Notes: generated from the letters alone by a model not told the origin. A stretch of DNA of 35,461 nt from Vibrio aestivus (GCA_003263845.1 JYJN01000085.1:1-35461), one strand, 5' to 3'; shown: positions 26,879 to 35,183, numbered from the stretch's first letter. Numbers and translations are program-made.

Positions 26879-29194
26879 TCAAGCCTTCTGTTCAAACCCT
26901 TTGAGCTTTCGCGCTTCTAATGCTGCAATTGAACGAGTCGCTAAGTCTTTCAACTCATCCTTGAATTGGTAGGCTTCCTCCGCTTGGCCGTCCAAGCACA
27001 AACCTTCAATTCTGCGAGCTAACAACGCAAGATCACGGTTACCGAGTGCCATGGCAGAGCTGCCTAATGTGTGGCTTTCAAATTCTAGTTGCTCTGCATC
27101 TCTTTCAGTGATTGCCTGGTAAATCTTGTCTAATCGAGTTGCCGACTCTTCAACATAGTGTTCAATTAGTGTTGGAATCACTTCTGCACACGTATCCTGA
27201 ATCATTTGCTGCAATACGGTCTCATCGACTAAATTTGAATCTAAATGGCTAGTGTCATGGTTCATAGAGAAAGGCTCGCTTTGTTCTGTACTTGTTTCTT
27301 CTTGTACTGACTCTGGTTTTCTTACACTCATCTTTGGTTTTTGAGTCAGATTGCACTCATCATCGCTGTTCATATTTAAGAATAGATTAATTTTTTCAAC
27401 AAGTTGTGAAAGACGTACAGGTTTTGATAAGTAATCATCCATTCCGGATGAAATAAACTGCTCACGATCACCGGTGAGCGCATGAGCGGTTAGGGCAATA
27501 ATTGGGACATTAGCGGACTCACTATCGAGTTCACGGATTGCTTTGCACGCTTCCATTCCGTCCATGATAGGCATAGAGATATCCATGAATACTAAATCAT
27601 AATCATATCGAGTGACAGATTCGAGCGCCTCTTTGCCGTTCTCAGCGACATCGATATTCACACCGACATTTTTAAACATATTAACGATAACCAATTGGTT
27701 CGCTTTGTTATCTTCAGCGACAAGAATACGCAGATGCGATAAATCATTTGTTGAAGGTTTTGACTGTTGAATATCATCGGAAGCTTCATCTGCTAGGTCT
27801 AAGCGAACTGAAATGTTGAAAGTGCTCCCGGTGCCTTTTTCACTGGTGACAGAAATAGAACCATCCATTAATTCACACAGACGCTTACAAATCGCAAGGC
27901 CTAGCCCCGAACCTTCTTGGCTTCGAGAGTAGGTTTGATCAACCATAGTAAACTCGTCAAATAAGTAGGGTATGGCGTCTTGCTCTATGCCAATACCGGT
28001 ATCAATAACACTAAAATCAAGTAGCCAATGATCTGATCTGAGCTCTGAAGAGACTTTGATCGTCACGCTACCTTGCTCGGTAAATTTCATCGCGTTACCG
28101 ATGAGGTTATGCATGATCTGCTTTAACCGATTCACATCGCCTTTAGCATACTCAGGCATACTGCCTTCAAAATAGAGATGCAAGATTAAGTCTTTTGACT
28201 TGGCGGTTCTTGTGTAGGTATCTACAACACTCTCAAAGCTACGACGAACATTGAATTGCTTGTTTTCGAGAAGTAGGGTGTTTGACTCCATTCTTGTGAA
28301 ATCAAGAATGTCATTAATTATAGAGAGTAAAAAATTGCCAGATTCTGTCGCGGTTGCGAGCAACTGTCTCTGTTCCTTGCTGGTTTTGGTCTCTTCAAGC
28401 AGCGAAAGAATACCCAACACACCATTCATTGGCGTTCGAATTTCGTGAGACATTGAGGCTAAGAAGCGACTTTTGGAATCACAGGCATATTCTGCTTCTT
28501 TGCGCGCCTGTCTCAACTCATCGTAAGTTGTTTCGAGCTTTCGTGACATTTCATCAAAGGCAAGAGAGAGCTGGCCTAGTTCGTCCTTCGAAGTAGAGTT
28601 AATTTGGTAACCAGGCCCTCGTTCAGACAGAGTTTTTGTTGCATAGGTTAATCTAACTAAGCTTCTTGTTAAATATGTCCCGAGAACGAAAGAAAAGACT
28701 GCCACTAAAATAACTTCGATCACTGCGATACCTATGATGGATTTTCTTGCATTCTCTAGCATTGTATTAATCGATGCGGTACCAAACCCCATTTCTATGT
28801 GACCAAATTCATTGTTATTAACCACGAAAGGGGCACGTTTATCAAACACGCCATCTTTAACGCTTGAGAGGTCAACGTCGGATACTATGTCGCGTTCCAA
28901 TAGCGTTGTATCACCGGCGGATGCGAGTGTAGTACCTTGTCGGACAACCTTAACGTATAGAACATCATCTAAGGTGACTATGTCATTTACCAGATCGTCT
29001 AAGCGGGCAATGTCGGTTGAAAGAACGGCGTCTTTGGTCGCATTAACAAACATTTCAGTTGTGGTATCAGCGCGTTGTATCAATTGACTTTCATTGGAAT
29101 CTCGCAAAAATCCCATGGCGCTGATCACTAGGATAACAAGTAAGACAATCTCTATCGTGGCGATCCCGATGATGGTTTTTAAACGAAAAGTCAT
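26879..29194 (-). CDS. sypF: SypF-like hybrid sensor histidine kinase (HK-REC-HPt)
   Basis: 771 aa. Membrane helix 1 (~7-28), periplasmic sensor (~30-150), membrane helix 2 (~152-173), HAMP, then HisKA with H250 in SMSHEIRTPMN. The ATPase has HNLIGNAMKFT, DTGIGI and GSGLGL. The receiver has acceptor D538 in LVFMDISMP and K591 in LSKP. A C-terminal HPt domain has H708 in ESHTLGSSAMALG. This is the SypF layout, whose HPt passes phosphate to SypG in V. fischeri. The start ATG overlaps the stop of the upstream periplasmic-binding gene (ATGA at 29191-29194), linking the two proteins. It is followed by sypG after ~107 bp. Frame intact. Confidence 0.92.
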   Translation of the reverse strand: MTFRLKTIIGIATIEIVLLVILVISAMGFLRDSNESQLIQRADTTTEMFVNATKDAVLSTDIARLDDLVNDIVTLDDVLYVKVVRQGTTLASAGDTTLLERDIVSDVDLSSVKDGVFDKRAPFVVNNNEFGHIEMGFGTASINTMLENARKSIIGIAVIEVILVAVFSFVLGTYLTRSLVRLTYATKTLSERGPGYQINSTSKDELGQLSLAFDEMSRKLETTYDELRQARKEAEYACDSKSRFLASMSHEIRTPMNGVLGILSLLEETKTSKEQRQLLATATESGNFLLSIINDILDFTRMESNTLLLENKQFNVRRSFESVVDTYTRTAKSKDLILHLYFEGSMPEYAKGDVNRLKQIMHNLIGNAMKFTEQGSVTIKVSSELRSDHWLLDFSVIDTGIGIEQDAIPYLFDEFTMVDQTYSRSQEGSGLGLAICKRLCELMDGSISVTSEKGTGSTFNISVRLDLADEASDDIQQSKPSTNDLSHLRILVAEDNKANQLVIVNMFKNVGVNIDVAENGKEALESVTRYDYDLVFMDISMPIMDGMEACKAIRELDSESANVPIIALTAHALTGDREQFISSGMDDYLSKPVRLSQLVEKINLFLNMNSDDECNLTQKPKMSVRKPESVQEETSTEQSEPFSMNHDTSHLDSNLVDETVLQQMIQDTCAEVIPTLIEHYVEESATRLDKIYQAITERDAEQLEFESHTLGSSAMALGNRDLALLARRIEGLCLDGQAEEAYQFKDELKDLATRSIAALEARKLKGFEQKA

Positions 29195-30003
29195 AACGCC
29201 TCCTTCGGCTCAAGCGTTTGAATGTTTAACGCTCTAACATCGTCCCAGTCGTTATTAGTCGCTGATACAAACCCCTTAATTTTCAGGCTTTCGAGTTGCT
29301 GCATGCCCATTGAGCTGTGATGTAAGTTAACAAGTAAACGCCGTATCTCTTCTACAATTTCTGAGTTGAGGTCTGGGTGGGCTGCAATGGCATGTGGCGT
29401 GTAACCATTCGTTATCCATATAGGTGTGAGTTGCGCGCGAACTTCTTCATCAAGAGACTTAAACGTGCGCATCACGCCCCCGCCAGCGGGGAATAACCCA
29501 CGCGCTACACTTAAATATACGGAATCATGAGAAGAGACATAGTTCGGAATGAATTCAATATCACGAGCATTGAGTTCAGCTTGAGTCAGGATTGTCGCAG
29601 CAAACGCGGCAGGAGAAGGGAATGCTAGCGGGCTACCGTTAAGCTCAGCAAGTGATTGAATGTTTGAATCTTTACGTGCGACGATGATCCCTTTAATTTG
29701 TTTGTCTTTTGCCTTTGCTATTGCTTGATAACCAGGGGATTGGTTGAACACCGTAAAATGGTAAGGGTTCATGTAACTGAAATCATACTCCCCATTTTCG
29801 AGACGCTTTTCGAACGTCGGGATATCAACGGCCGTAACAAACACGAACTCGTGGCCCGTTTCGTCACTGAGGTGGCGCATAATGGGTGTCCACAGCTTTG
29901 CTAAGCGAGACGCCGACTGCTGCGGAACGATCGCGAAAGTAAATCGCTCTGCGTGAACCGTGACTGATGAAAGTAGCATTAAGATAGCGAAGATTTTTTT
30001 CAT
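29191..30003 (-). CDS. PhnD-like periplasmic binding protein at the sypE position
   Basis: 270 aa. Start set at the ATG at 30001-30003 (MKKIFAILMLLSSVTVHA, a Sec signal peptide), with AAGGAG at 7-nt spacing, 11 nt after sypD; the longer frame to 30039 overlaps sypD and lacks support. The mature part has PhnD/phosphonate-binding family features: FAIVPQQSASRLAKLWTPIM, the YDFSYMNPYHFTVFN segment, and GSPLAFPSPAAFAAT near the ligand cleft. No ABC permease or ATPase is adjacent, so transport is unlikely. Its 4-nt overlap with the sypF-like kinase gene suggests a ligand-binding co-sensor for the kinase's periplasmic domain. In V. fischeri this position holds sypE. Confidence 0.88.
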   Translation of the reverse strand: MKKIFAILMLLSSVTVHAERFTFAIVPQQSASRLAKLWTPIMRHLSDETGHEFVFVTAVDIPTFEKRLENGEYDFSYMNPYHFTVFNQSPGYQAIAKAKDKQIKGIIVARKDSNIQSLAELNGSPLAFPSPAAFAATILTQAELNARDIEFIPNYVSSHDSVYLSVARGLFPAGGGVMRTFKSLDEEVRAQLTPIWITNGYTPHAIAAHPDLNSEIVEEIRRLLVNLHHSSMGMQQLESLKIKGFVSATNNDWDDVRALNIQTLEPKEAL

Positions 30004-30013
30004 TTCTGACTCC

Positions 30014-30706
30014 TTACGCGACTTGAGAGAGAAATTCATTCTGACGAACCCAGTTCTCGATTCGACTTCGAATTGATTTAGGTAAGAAAGGAATTCGACG
30101 TAACTCTCTGATCATCTCTTCACCCAAGCACGGTTGGTCGACAACATTCAACACCGTACCGAGAAGGTTAATTTCATCGTTCATGAGCATTTCTGTTGCT
30201 TTTTTAATCTGAGATTCCGTATTGCTTCCACCACGTACAACTAGAATCGTGCGGTCACACGCCGTTGCGACACTCTGCGCTGGGATATTGCCACGATTAA
30301 TTTGCAGTAGAGGTGATGTATCGACGATGATTCTGTCGAACTCGTTTTGCCATTGCGACACAGCGTTAGCCATTTGTTTCGGGTCTTTATATGCCAATAA
30401 GGTGGACTGGTCTTTGGGGATACTTAATCCGGTAAAGACTTGATGGGTTTGCTTGTGTTCAATCCAAGGCTCCTCATCAGGACTGTTTACCAGTAAGTCG
30501 AAGTGTTCGAATGCAGGGTTAAACAAATTAAGATCGACCAACAAGGTTTTATGACCACCTAGCAGATAGCGTTCGGCAAGGGCAGAGGCTACTGACGTGA
30601 CGCCGTCACCAGAATTGCAAGCGGTAACACACAAGGTACGACAAGATTTGAGCTCAGCTTCTAGGTAAAGTTGCTCAATTTCGGCATGTGTGGCTGGAAT
30701 TGTCAT
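30014..30706 (-). CDS. sypD: SypD: Wzc/CpsD-like ATPase with an altered Walker A
   Basis: 230 aa, a cytoplasmic P-loop domain of the BY-kinase/CpsD type without the Wzz membrane part. The order LCVTACNSGDGVTSVASALAE, then LLVDLNLFNP (Walker A') and IIVDTSPLL (Walker B) fits the family. But the Walker A lysine (family GxGKT/S) is replaced by Val (SGDGVTS), and the C-terminus (ENWVRQNEFLSQVA) lacks the usual tyrosine cluster. It may bind nucleotide weakly, or act structurally with SypO/SypC. It starts 1 nt overlapping the sypC stop (TAATG). Confidence 0.87.
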   Translation of the reverse strand: MTIPATHAEIEQLYLEAELKSCRTLCVTACNSGDGVTSVASALAERYLLGGHKTLLVDLNLFNPAFEHFDLLVNSPDEEPWIEHKQTHQVFTGLSIPKDQSTLLAYKDPKQMANAVSQWQNEFDRIIVDTSPLLQINRGNIPAQSVATACDRTILVVRGGSNTESQIKKATEMLMNDEINLLGTVLNVVDQPCLGEEMIRELRRIPFLPKSIRSRIENWVRQNEFLSQVA

Positions 30707-32816
30707 TACAGAGCTCCTATTAACACAATGGTTGTAGTGAGGCGTAGGATGTCCTCTAACCCAACACGCGCTTTTTCTAGGAAACTTTCTCGGCGATCCG
30801 GAATATAAATGGTATCGCCAGCACGCAGCACAGGAAGCTGATATATGTTCGCGGTTTTACTGAACTCAATTAAATCAAAGGAACGCGCCTGACCTTGGCA
30901 GCAAGACATGTTCACCACAGAGATTTTTTCTAAGTAAGCGTTGTCACTTGGTCCGCCTGCTTCAGCAAGAATGTCCAGAATCGTCATCGTATCGTTAAAT
31001 ACGTAGCGTCCTGGTTTGTTGACTGCGCCTAAGATACGAATGGTGGATTCTTTTGAACGATCCAGCCAATTACGATCTTTTTCAGGAATGTAAATGGTGT
31101 CGCCTGTTTTTACTCTCGGTAGAAGGTTTTCATCACCAGTTTCAAAATAAAGTGAAAGGTTTAACTTACTTACTTGTGAGTACGATTTATCGCGATGTGT
31201 AATACGAATGTTGTGTATGTCGGCATCTTTTGTTGGGCCGTCAGCAGCAGACAAAATATCAAGGAAATGCATATCGTCAGTAAAGCGATAACGTCCTGGC
31301 GCATTTACTTGGCCAAATACATAAATTGATGCGTCTGAGCTTTGGCGAACCCACTGAGATTTGTTGTCTGACGGATCTTGCGGTAAGTCGTGCACTCGGA
31401 CAATGGAGCCTGCTTGAATATATGGAAGCTCTCCCCGAGGACCGCCTTTTTGAATAAAAGCATCAAGGTTAAACACTTCCATTTTTCCATTGGTTGTCAC
31501 CACTTCAATTTTGGTGGTGTCTGCACGAAGTGTTGGGCCGCCAACGTGGGCAAGTAGGTCAATAAGATCCATTTCGTCTGACCATTCGATTCGCCCCGGG
31601 CGAACCACTTCACCAATGACGCTCACCGCACGTTCCGGCGCTACTTTTAACCACGACTTCTCATTCATATCGGTTTTTTCAGGAACGAATATCGCGTCTC
31701 CACCTTTCACTTGTGGCGGAACCACACCGTTAATTCCTTCAGTAAAAGCAGTTAAGTCGAAACGAACTACTTCACCACTTGCTCGTAAAATTCGTATCTG
31801 GCGAGACTCAGCGAAGCGAGTAGGGCCACCTGCGTTAGCTAGGATGTCCATAAACGTTGCGCCTTTCTTGCCTTCGTAAGCGCCTGGGTTTGCTACTTCG
31901 CCCATAATGTATACGGTGTTCGAACCCGATTTAATCTCTCTTCCTGCTTAGGTACGAAAATAGTGGTGCCCGGTGCTAGATCAGGCAGCATAGATTCGTC
32001 ACCGCTGTCTAGATAACGTTTAAGGTTAAAAGTCGTTGGCGTGTTATTGCTGATGACACGAATTTTTTCTACCCCTGCGTAGCGCGTCACACCGCCAGAA
32101 CGCATTAAAATGTCGACAAGATCGTTTCCCTCTTTGAATGAAAACGAACCCGGTGCGTTCACTTCACCAAACACCTTAATTGCCATTCGCGCATCTGCGC
32201 TATCACCCGAATTAGCAAGTTTTGCAGGGTCAAACTCTTGTTCAATGTTTCCTACCAAAGGGGACGCGGGAACAAACAAGGTATCTAGTGAATTGAGGTC
32301 TGGTAGGGTACTTTCATCACCGCTATCTAAAAACGCTTTGTAGTTGAAGGAAATACGTTTGCCGCCGCGCTTTAGCAGCATATTGTTAAGCTGAGCACCG
32401 GAGCGTAGGCCACCAGCTGCATGCAAAGCCGTTTGAATATCTGCACTCTTTGGCAGCGTATATTCACCAGGGGACATCACGTACCCCTGAACTGAAACTA
32501 AGATTTGTTGCTCTGCGATAAACACTTTGGCATTAGAAAGGTCTCGAAATACTGTGCTCAATGAGTCCAATACAGCCATCTTTAGTTGCTCTTCATCGTA
32601 GCCCGCAACATACAGAGGACCGACTTCAGGTAAAGTAATACGCCCGCGTTTGTCTACCTGAAAACCTCGATTCAATGTTTCTTCGCCCGGTAAGTTAATT
32701 TGAACTAGGTCTCCGATTTGGACAGTAGAGGCTTCTTCGTCCGCGATAGCAACAAAGCTAGCGAATAGGGTAAGTGTGATGAGTAATGTCCTGTTAATAA
32801 ACTTACTGATAGTCAT
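30706..32816 (-). CDS. sypC: SypC: Wza-family outer-membrane polysaccharide export protein with six SLBB-like repeats, frameshifted
   Basis: Repaired length is ~703 aa. A signal peptide ending AIA-DEE has no lipobox Cys, unlike Wza. A Poly_export domain follows (VQIGDLVQINLPGEE, RGRITLPEVGPLYVAGY). Then come six SLBB-like units, recognisable by V-x-G-x-V-x-x-PG: VSVQGYVMSPG, VFGEVNAPG, IMGEVANPG, VIGEVVRPG, VFGQVNAPG, ILGAVNKPG. Each is followed by a D-IL/LL-A-x-GG stretch. A C-terminal hydrophobic helix (ILRLTTTIVLIGAL) ends the protein. The frame breaks near 31938-31945; one added base joins LPDLAPGTTIFVPKQE to NTVYIMGEVANPG. It overlaps sypB by 14 nt and should form the export channel with SypB and SypD. 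Confidence 0.9.
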
Positions 32817-33642
32817 ACAAACCTCCCAGGTCGGCTTCTTGAGAGTGATCTTGTTTTGAGATAACTTCGATACTCACGCGGCGATTGGTGAGCCTAACTT
32901 CTGGTGCATCGCCTTCATATAATGGCAGCGACGAACCTAGTGATTGTGTGGTAACACGCGATGGGGCAAGGCCGAAGATAGTAAGGTAGCGCTTTACTTG
33001 CTTAGCACGGTCCATGGCAAGTTTTTCGTTGTAATCTTCCCCACCAACGCATCTGCGTGCCCAGTGACAGAAAGCTTCAGAGTAGCGTGATCTTTCAGAA
33101 TATTCGCTGCGCTAGCGAGATGCCCCATGTACTTTGGATTAATTTCCGAAGAGTTGAATGCGAACTGGTTATCGACATTCAGCAGATTAAACAGCTCGTC
33201 GATGACAGCAAGTTGGCGGTTGAAGTCGTTTTGATTGCGGGGTGGTACGCATCGTGTCTGAGATTTTACATAATCGAGCTGCAGTTCCAGCTCGTTGAGT
33301 CTTTTGCGTTGGATAACTAGGTCGTTAGCTGCATCTAATAGAAGGCCGCCTTCTAGTTCGCGAGCGATGCGGTTTTGTTTTTTCTAGTGCTTGTACAACT
33401 GCTGCTGGGAAACACCATTTAGCGCCTTCTTGAATCAAAGCATCGAGATGAAGCTTGGTAAGTTTCCAGTCGAAACGAAGACCGTGTTCTGGGCCTAAAG
33501 GCTCATCCGGCATTACAGGGCTAAAGTCAGCAGGCATATATTGTTCTGCAATACCGCCGCGTCCTGGTTCTGGTGAGCTAGAACAACCGACAATCCAAGC
33601 ACTCAATACAATTAGGGCTATGTGTTTGTTAAATAATCTCAT
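32803..33642 (-). CDS. sypB: SypB: OmpA-family lipoprotein, two frameshifts
   Basis: Repaired length is ~279 aa. The N-terminus MRLFNKHIALIVLSAWIVGCSS is a lipoprotein signal with lipobox IVGC. The start is the ATG at 33640-33642, with GGGGAAG upstream; the longer frame to 33666 is unsupported. A ~150-residue N-terminal region with coiled-coil potential (RKRLNELELQLDYV) leads into an OmpA-like peptidoglycan-binding domain: FAFNSSEI, LSVTGHAD, YNEKLAMDRA, SLGSSLP and LTNRRVSIEV. The frame breaks at ~33382-33395 (one extra A in an A6 run) and ~33040 (one missing G), which cancel. It probably anchors the export complex between outer membrane and peptidoglycan. Confidence 0.88.
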
Positions 33643-33703
33643 GCCAACTTCCCCTGTTAGAACCATTATTCACTATGGTTTTTTCTAAACGTTGCTTTAA
33701 CCT

Positions 33704-33732
33704 TAAAACAAGGCCTCTTAACTAGGCCCTTG
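33704..33732 (-). terminator. Terminator-like hairpin (possible attenuator) between sypA and sypB
   Basis: On the minus strand CAAGGGCCT-AGTTAAG-AGGCCTTG-TTTTA makes an 8-bp stem with one bulged G, then a U-run. The 5' arm contains the sypA stop codon. It could let most transcripts end after sypA, with partial read-through into sypB and beyond. Confidence 0.5.
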
Positions 33733-34039
33733 AGTTAACCGGTATTGCTTGACCAATTCGTAGTAAGTTGATGATCTCCAACGGTTGACCCGTTACGTTT
33801 TCAATTCTCATGTTTCGTTCACGCTCGATAAGGCGTTTGTACAAGTAAACCAGAGCACCAACACCAGACGAATCTAAAAACTGAACGTCGCGAAAGTCCA
33901 ACTCAACTTCATTGTGTTGATCGTTAGAAATTACATCGTCAATAGCGGGCTGTGCGCTACGGCTGCCTTCCGCATCTAGGTTACCGCTGATCATCAAAGT
34001 TAGAATTGAGTCGTTTGCTTCAACTTTACGTAGTTCCAT
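33722..34039 (-). CDS. sypA: SypA: single-domain STAS protein (anti-anti-sigma type)
   Basis: 105 aa, a lone STAS domain: MELRKVEANDSILTLMISGNLDAEGS, then VELDFRDVQFLDSSGVGALVYLYKR. The DSSG motif places the regulatory serine at S57 (S56 in V. fischeri SypA, phosphorylated there by SypE to block biofilm formation). V. fischeri work shows SypA is needed for biofilm downstream of SypG. Here no SypE-like kinase/phosphatase is in the locus, so who controls S57 is open. The ATG has AGGAG at 8-nt spacing. A sigma-54 promoter lies ~35 bp upstream, with three enhancer-like sites beyond. First gene of the operon. Confidence 0.93.
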   Translation of the reverse strand: MELRKVEANDSILTLMISGNLDAEGSRSAQPAIDDVISNDQHNEVELDFRDVQFLDSSGVGALVYLYKRLIERERNMRIENVTGQPLEIINLLRIGQAIPVNSRA

Positions 34040-34072
34040 GGTTCTATCTCCTATCTGTGTTTAACTAGATAG

Positions 34073-34088
34073 AGCATCTTCCATGCCA
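34073..34088 (-). promoter_or_regulatory. Sigma-54 promoter of sypA
   Basis: TGGCATGGAAGATGCT keeps the invariant GG and GC at correct -24/-12 spacing. Transcription should start near 34062, giving a leader of ~22 nt. Confidence 0.78.
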
Positions 34089-34136
34089 CCTTTATTCTCC
34101 TTTAAATACAGTAATATACATATTGACAGTCACTGT

Positions 34137-34196
34137 TTCTCATTATGAGAAAGTAAGTTTCTCAATTTGAGAAATGGTATTTATGCAAATTGAGAA
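34137..34196 (-). promoter_or_regulatory. Triple SypG enhancer upstream of sypA
   Basis: Three sites in 60 bp: TTCTCATTATGAGAA (34137-34151), TTCTCAATTTGAGAA (34159-34173), and minus-strand TTCTCAATTTGCATA (34182-34196). The first two are perfect TTCTCA-N3-TGAGAA palindromes. The third matches the recalled V. fischeri element TTCTCANNNTGC. The middle one is 71 nt from the promoter edge, as at sypP. The region also precedes the divergent ligase gene. Confidence 0.75.
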
Positions 34197-34310
34197 CACC
34201 AAACAACGATTGAAAGTGACAGTAAACCCATTATTAGCTAACTATGATATCGATCGTATAGGTGTAGGGCATATATTGATGGTAGTACGTAATCGTGCAA
34301 ATGTACCCTT

Positions 34311-35183
34311 ATGAATATCAATAACGTAACTTCAAAGTCATTTCGCTACTCCTTGGTTGCCATCGCACTGTTATCTGCAATGCAATCATCAGCAGGCGAT
34401 AGCTCAAGCCAAGAGTCGATATTAGTTAATGCCAAAAACTACGAGTCAGGAATTGACATCGACGAATATTGGCAAAGTGAAAAGCTAGACGGTATTAGAG
34501 CGGTATGGAACGGCAAGGAGCTTTTGACTCGTGCCGGCAATCGAATTTATGCGCCCGATTGGTTTACCGAGTCGCTACCAGGTTACATGGTAGAAGGGGA
34601 GCTTTGGGCTGGGCGAGGCAACTTCCACCTAGTTCAACAAACCGTTTTAGATAAGACTCCGAGTGACGAGGCATGGAAAAAAATCGACTACATGCTTTTT
34701 GACATGCCTTCTGCAGCGGGTGATTTTAGTAAGCGTTATTACAACGTCGTTCATTATGTCGACAGTGTTCGTCAGAGCCACATTAAGTACATTGTCCACT
34801 ATCCTATAGAGTCTGAAACTCAACTTTTTTCTCTACTAGATAATGTCGACAGTAATCAGGGTGAAGGCTTGATGCTTCGCAAAGTGAGTTGTCGTTATCA
34901 AGCTGGCCGTAGTAATGATTTGTTGAAATTGAAAAAGCATCACGACGCTGAAGCGTTAGTGATTGGCTACAAAGCGGGTAACGGTAAGTACAAAGGCAAA
35001 CTTGGTTCGTTATTGGTTCGTTTAGAAACCGGCGTGGAGTTCTATATAGGGTCGGGTTTTACAGATGAAGTGCGATCACAACCCCCGAAATTGGGTAGTA
35101 CCATCACTTTCAGATACAACGGTATGACGCAAAACGGTGTCCCTAAATTTGCTCGCTACCTCAGAGAGCGACCACAGCAATAG
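34311..35183 (+). CDS. Exported ATP-dependent DNA ligase
   Basis: 290 aa, close to the minimal Haemophilus/Vibrio-type ATP-dependent ligase. An N-terminal signal peptide (YSLVAIALLSAMQSSAG) implies periplasmic location. Nucleotidyltransferase motifs: I with adenylated Lys58 in SEKLDGIRAVWNG, IIIa-like DYMLFDMP, IV EGLMLRK, V LLKLKKHHDAEA; then an OB-fold ending SGFTDEVR...ITFRYNGMTQNGVPKFARY. It seals nicks using ATP; a role during DNA uptake has been proposed for such proteins. The start ATG has a poor ribosome-binding site. It is divergent from sypA across the enhancer region and convergent with norM. Confidence 0.93.
   Translation: MNINNVTSKSFRYSLVAIALLSAMQSSAGDSSSQESILVNAKNYESGIDIDEYWQSEKLDGIRAVWNGKELLTRAGNRIYAPDWFTESLPGYMVEGELWAGRGNFHLVQQTVLDKTPSDEAWKKIDYMLFDMPSAAGDFSKRYYNVVHYVDSVRQSHIKYIVHYPIESETQLFSLLDNVDSNQGEGLMLRKVSCRYQAGRSNDLLKLKKHHDAEALVIGYKAGNGKYKGKLGSLLVRLETGVEFYIGSGFTDEVRSQPPKLGSTITFRYNGMTQNGVPKFARYLRERPQQ

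Noticed and set aside
29191..30003. The PhnD-like gene as part of a phosphonate transport operon.
   Set aside because: No PhnC or PhnE genes are adjacent, and it is embedded in and overlapping with the syp regulatory genes.
31490..31879. A 129-aa plus-strand open frame opposite sypC.
   Set aside because: It mirrors the repeated SLBB coding sequence on the other strand; Ser/Thr/Arg-rich translation with no start signals.
30706..31905. Two separate SLBB export genes (32816-31893 and 31905-30706) instead of one.
   Set aside because: The break falls between repeats with a 1-base shift. The second part would lack a signal peptide and Poly_export domain, so one frameshifted sypC is more likely.
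1..33642. Pseudogenisation of the syp locus and neighbours because many frames are broken.
   Set aside because: Single-base indels only, no in-frame stops, intact motifs on both sides, and intact promoters. Sequencing error is the simpler reading.
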